A stretch of DNA of 64,000 bases, taken from Chrysomallon squamiferum (lineage: Eukaryota; Mollusca; Gastropoda; Neomphalida; Peltospiridae). Of this stretch, positions 42,387 to 54,400 are shown piece after piece. The stretch covers positions 3,045,281-3,109,280 of the forward strand of contig CM022678.1 in the NCBI GenBank assembly GCA_012295275.1, read 5' to 3'. The notes under the pieces are model-generated. The model ran no database searches. It saw only the letters and a program-made list of their open reading frames with translations, and was not told the DNA's origin. A program made the position numbers and the translations under genes. The first letter of the stretch is position 1. Each line of letters begins with the position of its first letter.

Positions 42387-42724
42387 CACACACATATATA
42401 AGGATGTTTTATTCACTTTTCCTACTTGTTTTATGGTTTGAATCAATTGTATTTTTAATTTTCATTTATTTATTTTTTATTTATCATTGTTTATTTAGGT
42501 AATTTTTTATTGTTATTTATTTAATAATTTGCTATTGTTTGATTATTAATTAATTTATATATTTTTTTATGTTTATTTATATATTTAGCTATTTGTGTGT
42601 TTATATATTTATTTAGTTATTTTTAAAAATTTTTTATTTATTACTGTTTATTTATTTATTTCTATTTATTTTATTTTAATTTATTTTATTTTATTATATT
42701 ATTTATTTATTTATTATTGTTCAT

Positions 42725-42767
<43 letters not shown>

Positions 42768-43287
42768 TGTTTATTCATTTACATACCTATTTGTGTGTTT
42801 GCATATTTATTTATTTATTTATCTGTTTTTATGTTTATTTATTTATTTTTATTTTTTTCAGTCATGGGACGTGTAACTCAGCTACAAGAATGTGTGTGTG
42901 TTTAGAAGGGTGGAAAGGACGAGGATGTGAAAAAGCTGATTGTTTAGAAAATTGTAACAACCGTGGACTGTGTGACTCCAGCTCATCTCAGCCTGTGTGT
43001 CGAAACTGTTCTGTCGGTGTGTAGTTAGTAAATAAAAAAATAAAAAAATAAGTAGACAAATGAATGAGCAAAATAAATATATCTATAAGCAATTTTGCAA
43101 ATAAATAAATAATAGAAGTATTAAATAAATTAAATAAAGTCTTGAAATCTTGTAAAAAAGTTCTATCATTATTATGTAAAGAAAGAAAAAAAGAAGGAAA
43201 GAAAGTTAAAAAAAGAAAAAAGAATTATGTTGTCAATATTATTTTTAATTTTTGTTATTATTGTTGTTGCTGTTGTTGTTATTGTTA

Positions 43288-43325
<38 letters not shown>

Positions 43326-44500
43326 TATTCAGGATGGATGGGGTTAGCATGTGAAATTCCATGTCATGGCGTACAAGAACCAATGGACAGTGGTATATGT
43401 AAATGTTCCACTGGATGCCAGCATGGACGAAGCTGTGAAAAAACATGCAGTGGTGTAGGTGTGTGTGACAACAACACTTGTAGGTGTGCTGATGACAACA
43501 ACCTCAATGCAGGTCACTGGGGTCAATTCTGCTCAGAACCTAGCTGTCCTGGAAAAGGTGATAATTTCTTATCTTACTATTTGTGAATGTGTGAATCTCC
43601 ATATGATTGATTGTGTGTCTGTGTGTGTGTATATTTGTGTTTGTGTACTTGTTTCTTTAAATATCTGTGAATGCATGAGTGGGTGGGCAAATGGGTATAA
43701 CTGGTGTTTGTATGTGAAGATGTGCTTGTGTGTGAAAGTGTGTCTGTGTGTGTGAATGTTTGAATCATGTCTATGATTATACAAGCAAACATAAATGTGC
43801 CTAAACATGTATAGACATAGAGATGTGATTAAAAACAGAAATAAATATTTATATATGTAAATGAATCTGTGCATGAACCAACTTTTTACTGATCCACAGT
43901 CTTCAAGAATATCGATTTCATCTTTGGAAAAGCAAACAAGTTTTTAAAATTTAGCATACATCAAGACATCCTACAACAAACATCCATCTTTGAATAAATC
44001 ATCATTAATTATCATAATTTATTCACAGAATCTGTCTGCTCCAATCACGGAACTTGTATCAAAGCTCTTCTCACTTGCAACTGCAATCCTGGGTGGTTGG
44101 GCAGTGGATGCCATATCCCAGACTGCCCTGGCACTCCCGACTGCAGTAACCATGGCAACTGCATGGTCAGGGAAGACAACCCTTGGTGTAACTGCAGTGA
44201 TGACTGGATGGGGCGGGAGTGTGAGTTACCCTGTGTACATGGGGTGGTGAAAGAAGGAGAAGGCTTTACTTGTGAATGTGAGTCATGTTTCACTGGACCT
44301 GGTTGCAACCAGACATGTAACGGACACGGAACTTGCCACAACAACACGTGTGTTTGTGAGGAGAGCTGGTGGGGTGAGTTGTGGTTCTTGTTACTATTTA
44401 TAAGTTGTCAGCAGCAATAGCAGCAGTTAAGTAATAGTGCTATTGTTGTAATTATTATTTCTAAAATGTAGGATTTTTTGTTTTATATGCTTGCTGTTAC

Positions 44501-44534
<34 letters not shown>

Positions 44535-46281
44535 TTATTATTGTTATTACTATTACTATTAATACAGTTATTATGACTATTGTTTTTATTTTTTTTTAAT
44601 GTTTTTGTTGTAGTTATTAATAATTTTATTACTTTCATTGTTATGTTACTGATATTATAATACAAATTCTACCTTATTATCATCATCATCATTATTACTA
44701 CTGCTACTACTACTACACCTCTTACACATAATTATACACACATATATATATTCAGTCACTCAAACAAAAAAAACATAGACTAATATAAATGTCACAATTT
44801 TATCTTAACTTTACCTAGTGTGACCACCATATCTCACAATAACCTAAACTATAACACAACTTATACTGTACTCTGTCACATTCTGAACAAACCCTCATCA
44901 ACTTCTAACAAAATAAAAATTCATTTTAGACAAAGATACTCACCTGAACTATGTTGACATTAATAATTTTGTTCTTTAGTTAATTCTATTTATTTTTTTA
45001 TTATTATTTTTTAATTCTGCAGGAGACAAATGTGAAGTGAAGGGATGCCCTGGAACAGGATCCAGTTGTTCCAGACATGGATACTGCACAGTTTCCGATC
45101 AGACTTGTACATGTAACAGATACTGGAAAGGAAAAGGTTGTGATGATCCAGACTGCCCCGGAGAACCCACTGATTGTACAGACAGAGGTGTGTAGCTGTA
45201 CTTTTTTTAGACTACAGCTAATTTTGAAATAGCTGATTGCTTACTCGTATCAGACATCCTTGAACACTGTAATTAGATGAAAGTAGTTAAACAAATAAAT
45301 GAATAAGACCATTTAAAATAATAGGACTTATATAATGGATACAAAAAGTGTAATTATGGATGAACTGTGTAAATACAATTTTGTGTATTTACATACTTAC
45401 CTATGTATTTATTTATATATTTTCTTACTTATTTCAGGAACATGTGATGGTGTAAATTTCTTCCCCCCACGCTGTGTTGGGTGTGTTCTGTCTATGGGGA
45501 AGGGCTGTGAAAAACCATGTGTCAATGGGACAGAGGAGCCCCCATTTAGTGAAAACTGTGTGTGCCATGCCTGTTTCTCCGACCCTGGATGTCAAACTGA
45601 ATGTTCAAACCATGGGTCATGTGACAATGGAACCTGCAGGTGTGAGGATGGATACATGGGAGATAACTGTGACACACTTGACTGCCCAGGTATGTATTTT
45701 TAGCACGTTTTAAAAATAATCCCAAAATGTTTTGTTGATTTGTTTTATTTTATTATTTAGTAATTCATTTGTTTGTTTGACTGTTTATTTTTAAAAATCT
45801 TTCTCACTTAAATAATCTTTTACATTTTGGTATAGGTGAGCCTAACTGTAACAATCATGGTATCTGTACTAGATCAGGAAACCAGTCAATCTGTGTGTGT
45901 GACCCAGGGTTCGAGGGAGAAGAGTGCAGGTCTATGGTCTGTCCCGGAACACCTTCATGCAGTGGAAATGGTAAGCATTCCTCCGTTCTGATTTTTGTTC
46001 AACATTTTAAAAATATCTCTTTTGTTATTTTTTTAAATTATTTTTTGTAAGTTGACTTATTTCTTGTTTGGAGGAGTTTGTTTTTAAATATATGTCTATT
46101 TATATATGGTGTGTGTATGCGAGAGTGAGTGTGTGTGTGTGCTGTGTGTGTGTGTGTGTGTGTGTTTGCACATGTGTTTATGTATGTTCCTCTGTGGGTA
46201 TGATTTTAACATAATAATTTATAAAATATATTGATTTGAGTTTCTGTTTTTGGTGTCACATGTTGGAGTTTTCACATTCGT

Positions 46282-46325
<44 letters not shown>

Positions 46326-47207
46326 TCATCCACAAACACTCACACAAACACGTACATACACAGCAAATCCAAACAAAAATAAACACACCACATATTTGTA
46401 ACAACAACTGACACATGTGTGCTTACATTCAGATTTTATATTTTATATTTTCTAGCTACGAAAGACATGCACGCACATACATACAGATGTAATTTAATAT
46501 TTATATCTCTAGCTGTGATATACACACATACATATATACATACACAGAAATATAAATGTTATTTTTAATATTTCTAGTTGTGACAGACACACATACATAC
46601 AAATATAAATTTTATATTTCTATGACAGAAACACACACATATATACATGTATATACATTTTATATTTTGCATTTCTAGGTATGTGTACTCTATTACCAAA
46701 CACAACAACACCAGTGTGCGTTTGTAATCATGGATTTGGAGGTGTTGCATGCGACCACTGTCTACCTCACTTCACAGGACAACAATGTGACCACTGCAAG
46801 CCTGGCTACATCGGCTACAACAACAGCTGCAGTGTTCTTTGTCTTCATGGACATTCAGTACCTAAAGGTGCTTACAGACATAAATAATTTGTTTAGATGT
46901 TATTCTCACTCATTAATAAAATTTGGCCTCTAGTTTTATAAATGTGTATGTTAGTATGTTAACCTTTATTTATTTATTTATTTATTATTATTATTATTAT
47001 TAGTAGTAGTAGTAGTATTGTTATTATTATTGTGGTACTTATTATTTTATCTTCAGAATCATTATTATTTTTACAACTATTACTACTACTGCTACTACTA
47101 CTACTACTACTACTACCACTACTACTATTGCTATTATTATTATTGTTATCATCATTATCATCACCATTATTATTATTATTTTTGTTATTATTACGCTTAT
47201 GAATATT

Positions 47208-47251
<44 letters not shown>

Positions 47252-47466
47252 TATATATCATATATTGTACATTCAGGAAGTGACAACTGTGTGTGTTATG
47301 ATGACCAGAAGGATGGACACTGGTCAGGAGACAGTTGTGACACATGTCAACTTGGATGGGCTCCACCAAGCTGTAACAAATGTGCTAAAGGTTTGTACAT
47401 AACACTAAATGTTTATTTTAATTTTATTTATTTATTTATTTATTTATTTATTGATTTCTTGCTTCA

Positions 47467-47538
<72 letters not shown>

Positions 47539-48459
47539 TACTACTACTATCATCATCATTATATTATTATTATTATTATTATTTTTGTTGTGCATCTGTC
47601 TGTCGTTTCTGTACATTTGTCTGTTTTCTAAAAACATACTGTTACTAACACTGGACTCTCAACCCATCTTTCTTCTTTCTTTCATGTAAGCTCCTCTCTC
47701 ATTCTGTTTCTGTTTCTTGAATTATTTATTTATTTTATTTTATGTATCTATATGCATATTTATTTCTCATTCTATTTCTTATTTATTTCAATAAACATTG
47801 ACAACAAAATTCTTGATCTAACACATTGTTATTTGTATGTTTGTTTGTTTATTTATTTAATTTTTATATATTTTTATTTCTTTATTTCTTTATTTCTTTA
47901 TTGTTATATATTTATATATATTTATTTAGATTTTGTTGGACTATCCTGTAACATTCCCTGTATAACAGACCATGGAATTTACAAAGATAAATTTGATGGA
48001 GACAGTGGGACAGAAAATGTTATTCCACAATTCCAGTGTGTCTCCAACAGCTCAGGAGAATACACTGCTTGGTTTGGCTACAACAACCTCAACAGTCACA
48101 ATGTCTACATTCCAGAAGGGCAGTCCAACAAACTGACTGGGGTGGGGTTCACAGCAGTCCCTCTCCCTACCAAGTTCCGCCCTGGTTTTGTGAAGTATGC
48201 TTTTGCTGTCAGGTAGGGAATATCAGCTTATTATTGCCTTACTTTTCCTATCCCATCCAGGGCTTCACTTCAGAGTAAATAAAGCATGGATTTTTTATCT
48301 GTGGGTTGGCATGTACGAAAAAAGATATTTTGCTGCTAATTGACATGAGAAGTCCACACACAATGTTTGTAGTTGATTATCATTTATCTATTATTAGTAT
48401 AACACTCATGGACATACACACATATACATCCACCATCATGTACAAAAAACCCAAACACA

Positions 48460-48495
<36 letters not shown>

Positions 48496-51400
48496 TATTT
48501 TTATACACACACACACACACACATACATACATATATTCAAACAAACACGCACACACACAAAAACACACACACACATATATAAATATACACTTTCATACAC
48601 ATGCAAAAATATATATTTAATACCCAAACAAGATATATTTTAAACTGATATTATTTATTTTACATTGTCTATTTAAGCAATTGCTTTCTTAAGTTTCTCA
48701 AGAAAAAAAAGTTGTTTTAAATTTGTTACTATTATATTATTACTATTACTATTGCCACTATTATTATTACTATCATTCTTCTTCTTCATCTTCTTATCCT
48801 TCTTCTTCGTCTTATTATTATCATTATTATTATAACTTTTTTGTTTTGTTGTTGTTGTTGTTGTTGTTACTACCACTACTACTACTACTACTACTACTGC
48901 TATTATTATTATTAATATTAATATTGTTATTGTTATTATTATTGAACTATTATTATTATTACAGTTCTTTGACATCAAGCAGCTCCATCTACTGGTATTT
49001 TGCTTACATGAAGTCAAACAGAGAATTTACCACAGGAATTAACATGACAGACATAAATGAGAATCAGTTCTGTACTTACCTCCCTGTCCTTGTGAGTTGT
49101 TCATTATAAAAAATATAAATATACACATGTATATAATATTTTTTACTAGCAATAATGATAACATATTTAACAGATCATTAAAATGATAAAATGTTTAAAT
49201 GAATATTTATTTGGGAAGAAGGATTTGAGAAAACAGAAAGAATATACATTCTTCATTGTTGTTGTTGTTTCTATTATTATTATTATTATTATTGTTTTTG
49301 TTAGTTGCTCTAACTGCTATTATTGTTACCAAGTAATCATAAGTATTGTTATTATTTTCATCATCATCATAATTGTTATTTTTGCTGTTATTATTATTAT
49401 TGTTATTATTATGTAACTGATATTATCATCATATCATCATTATATAATTACTGTTGTTTTGTTATTATCAGGATGACAGAGATACTAGAGAAGAAACAGC
49501 AATGTGTTACTGTTTGTCTGGTTACTGGGGAAATGCATGTGAACATGAATGCCCAGGAGGTTCTAGTAATCCTTGTTATGGAAACGGGCTTTGTGATCCT
49601 GCCACAGGTCACTGCTCCTGCTATGCCAATGCTCAAGCAGAAACAAACTGCAGCACTTGTCAGCCAGGTTGGTTTGGTTCTGACTGTGCTGTTGCTCACA
49701 GCGATGCTGAAGTAGATCTACATTCCAGACATTACGGCCGTGCATATAGCAGTGGTTACTTCATGACATTTGATGGCTCAACATACAGCTACCACAACAC
49801 TGGTGAACATGTAGTGGTAGACACTACAACAACACCAGGGACAGTGTTGAAAATTCACTGCATGTTGGTGATGTCTTCTGCCAACGAGGCTGGAGTTGTT
49901 ATTCAAGCTGTTGCCATAGTGATTGAAACAAACACCATTGAGATATACAGCAAGGAAAACCATTTCATGATAATTTACAATGGGAAAGAAGTAAACATTC
50001 TTGGATCAGAGCTTGCTGTAGCTGATGGAGTGAAGTGTGAAATGATAACAGCGAGACAGGTGAGAGTTTTCATACACAGTGATGTGGTGGTTGATGTCTT
50101 CATTCAAACTGTCAGTCTTGACCTGCAAGTCAAACTGGCCTACAGCATCTGCAACAAAACAACAGGACTTCTCTCATCATGCAGTGGATCTCCGTTTGAT
50201 GACTTCAGACTCAAATCTGGAACAGTCCTGACCTCCACATCAGCTCCATACCTAAACCAAGTCTCCATCCACAGAGAGTTTGGCTTGTCATTCTACGTTA
50301 AACCAGAAAATACAGTTTTCTTGTACCAGCAGAGCATGGTTGATTCTCAAGGATACAGCCTCAAGTTTAACAAGACAAATGCAGTGAGTGAGCCACTGAG
50401 GATCTTCACCAGTTACGATGCATCAGTTGAGATTAAATTCAAAACCTCAGTCGAATCAGATACTTGCCAAACAGTTTGGTCCTTCAGGAAAAATGATGTC
50501 ATTTCACTGTTGATCTGCAATCGTCACATCGCAGTCTACTTTGAAGGAAATCTGTACAATTCACATTCATTGTCAGTGACTGCTGATGTCTGGCATCATC
50601 TGGCTGTTGTCTGGTCTGATACATCTCGAGTGATCAGCCTGTTTCTACTCAGAGACTCAGTTCACATGGCCTCAGACACTGTAACAATATCAACAAAAGG
50701 ACATCCATTCATAAACTCTGGAACATTAATGATTGGGCAGTGGAATCCTGTTTTCACTCATCCTGAGAAGCTATATTGGAGTTTCTATGGAATGATAGAT
50801 GATGTCAGAGTTTGGCAGGCAGCAATAACAGTGGTACAGATCAGGAAGTATTACAAGGAGGTGATAATCAGAGAGGCAAGTTTGGCTTGTCACTGGAGAC
50901 TTGACGAAGGTTCAGGAATCACTGCCACTGATGCTGTTGTTGGTCTCAGTTTGTCCATGATGAAAGATCCTTGGTGGAAACCAGAGTGGGTTAGGTCAGA
51001 GTTCAGATACACCTACCCATCTTCTCACATAAACATTTATCATCATCAAGCTGATCGAAATTCAGCTGCTGAATTCTGTTCTTCACTTATATATTCCTCT
51101 CTAATAAATGCCTCTTGTAATTCTCTGGGTCCTGCTTTCATCACTGCAATCTATCACCAGTGTGTGTTCAACTCTCTTTCATTCCACAACAACCAGTACT
51201 CTCTCGAAGTTATCCTTGCTTTAGCTGATTCATGTCAGTTTTACAACCAGCTGGGAGCCTGGCCTGCCCAGTCATTTTGTAACCTCTTCCCACAAAGATA
51301 TTTCCCTCTGTGGACAGGAACACACTGCTACACAAAATGTGTGTTTGGTATTCCTAACAACAAGAATTCACTTTGTCAGTGTCTATCAGGATTCTTTGGT

Positions 51401-54400
51401 TCATCATGCAGTGAAAAGTGTCCCTTTAGTGAAGGAAAACCTTGCAACTCTGGCACCTGTAAATCAGATGGAACTTGCATTTGTCCCAGAAACCGTATCC
51501 ATGACAACTGTGATGCCTGTGCTGAAGGGTGGACTGGACGTGACTGCAGTCAGGTAGTGACTACTCTTAGTGAAAACCTGGATAACTATCTCTGTTTAGT
51601 CTATGGTTACTCTCACTTCACAATGTTTGATGGACAAGTGTACAGTCTGCAGAGATCTGGAGAGTTTCTGCTGTTTGAAGAAGGAAATATGACAATCAGA
51701 ATCAGACAAGTTCCTTGTCCAGGAAACAAAGCCATTTGTATTGAACAGCTGTGGATATCTGACAGCCAGGGAAATGTATCTATAACAATGGCACAGAAAC
51801 AATCATCTTTTCTTGTCTGGTACAATGGAAATAAAGTTCTATTTGATACATCATACAAAGCCACAGATGAGATAAACTTGAAAAAAGATTCTGACAAGAA
51901 AATGGACATTGAGTTAAAAGATGCAGTGACTGTCACCTTGTCATTGCACTACACCAGCATAAAAATAACTCTAATAGCTAAGACAACTTCTTGTGGACAA
52001 GCTAGAGGACTATGTGGAAACTGTGATCACAACCTTGACAATGACTTCATCACATTTAAAGGAAATCTGGCTTTTGCTGATATAACTGCAGAACTCATTA
52101 ATCAAGATGTGGCAGACTATTTCTCTCTTGACATGTCATCTTCATCTGGATTCATTTACTCAGTAGATAACCAATCAGAGCCCAGACATCTGACAGGAGA
52201 TGGATTCACTCTGGATCTACAAGCAGCCAGCTGCTACTCAGAGAAAATAAATTCAATATCAAGTAATGACGATTTAACCTTCAGTGTGAAGATCAATCCA
52301 GATCAGGGTGATGGCACTCTCCTAATATATGAAGCTGCAACACAAATCAAAATCTCTCTCTTGGATGCGAAGATCAGACTAACAATTGGGGACACAACAT
52401 TCAGCTCTTCTCTAGTTGTCATCATGAAGCAGTGGCAGCATCTTTCTCTGGTTGTAGAACGGAAGACTTCCACAGTTTTCTTATACCACATTACTTCTCA
52501 AGGAATTATAACTTCAGAGTCTTTTGTCTTCAGTGGAACACTATATCTAGCCACAGGTTGTGTTAGAATAGGAGGAGAGAACACAGTAGATGTTATCTTT
52601 TATCATGGACTTGTTGATGAAGTCAGAGTTTGGAACAGAATGTTGAATATTTATGAGATAACACAGTCAGCAAGAAGAACCATAGATAACAAATTTACAG
52701 GAATCCAAGCCATTTGGTCATTTTCAGAAGGTTCAGGTTACACTTCAAAAGACATTATCGGAGGTATTAAGATGTTCTTGCCTTTAAACGGTTTCAGGTG
52801 GACATACAGCAACCTAATGTGGACACTGCATGATCAGATCTATCCACCCCTGTATCGCTGGCCAACCACAAACATCAAATCATGTGAACGACTTTTAACT
52901 GATACTTCATTGACTGATCCATGTAGTGGTCTGGGAAATGGCTTTCAGAATTACTTCTACATGGCCTGTGTTTCTGACTCAGTTTATGGAAATTCTGATG
53001 AAGGCTCTGCCATTATCACAACATTCATTAAATACTGTCAGAAAATTCTGGGACCTGAAAAACCTCCAACCTCAGTGATATGTAAAAATAAAAATGATTC
53101 TCTGTACTCAGAGCTGTGTCTAGGTGACTGTAAATTTGGAAAGACAGATGAAGGTGGACACTGCGTGTGTAAGACTGGATACTGGGGTTACGACTGCAGT
53201 TCAGTTTGTCCTGGAGGTGCAACTAATCCTTGTTATGGAAATGGTTTCTGCAGACCTGACTCAGGTATTTGTGACTGTCAGCCATCTTGGAATTCTTCTG
53301 ATTCCTGTAAAACCTGCAATGAAGAATGGACTGGTCCTGATTGTAAAGAATTCAAACAAAACCTGTTCCAGAAATAGAATTCAAAAATGAAACATGTACA
53401 ATGTTCGGACATGGAAAGGTGATTTCATTTTCACAGTCAACAATGAACATGATAAAGCCAGGTGAGTACTACATCTTGAAGAGTTCTAGAAAACAAATTA
53501 GACTTGGCATCAAGACTGTACCTTGTGACAACCAAGCTCTCTGTATTTCTGCATTTGGAATAGAATCAAAGACAGAATCAGTTGTAATTCGTGCTGCTTA
53601 TAGCAGATCAAAACTTGGCACTGTCTGGATCAATGGCCAGGAAGTCAGAGATCTGACTCAATCACTACAACACTTGACCTTCCAGTGGAGTTCATCTTAT
53701 GAGTATTTAGTCAGTAGTAGTAATGTAAACCTTCACATCAAGATTAGAGTACATGGACAACATCTCACATTTAATCTGATGTCAGACCCAGCACAGCTTT
53801 GTGATGATTCAACAAACTGTGGCTTGTGTTCCTACAATGACAGTTCAGAAATCTCAACCTCACTTCCATACAATGCATGGCTGATACCAAAGACAGAAAG
53901 TCTCTTCTCAGTTCTTTATGTCAACAGTGTGTACCGTGAGAAGGACCTGATAACTGCAGCAGGACACTCACTCTTCTTAAACAACTCACCCATTTCTTCT
54001 GATGTGCTGCTTGACACCATTAAAGAAAATTCAGACTTCACCATTGGTATAATGATAAATCCAGACTCTGCCACTGGTGTTGTTTTGTCGTACAGCTACA
54101 AGACTCTGTTTGGAATCTACCTCGACATGACACTGAAAATAAGAGCTGGAGTTACTGATTTTGATACTCAACTCAACCCACCTGTTAAAAAATGGACTCA
54201 ACTGTTTTTGGTGTACACCAAAGCTCTTCATCAACTTGACATACATATCAGTGACAAGAACAACCAAATTAGATCACATACAGTAACTTTACCCAGAGAA
54301 TTTGTGTTCAGATCAAAAGGAATTCTTACCATTGGCGGTTGGTCAGTACCTACTGGGAAACATTTTGATCTGGTGTCGATTGCAGGTTACACAGGTGAAG

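Larger units (their letters stand above)
31222..47390 (+). other. Region of about 50 EGF-like modules
   Basis: Exons 27 to 49 code a nearly unbroken run of EGF-like modules of the C.C..GW.G..C kind; I count about 53 such third-loop motifs. Eighteen of the 23 introns here are phase 1, as usual for shuffled EGF exons. Two types alternate: a standard type (CPG.P.CS.HG.C, then C.C..GW.G..C) and a compact type with NDPC..G...P.N..C.C..CY.G..C. No calcium-binding consensus (D.N.C at the start, then C.N..G.Y.C) is evident. The last few modules (exons 48 and 49) add a DHC...F.G..C pattern close to laminin-type EGF. The spacing resembles tenascin- and teneurin-style EGF runs, but no other domain of those proteins is present. 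Confidence 0.9.
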
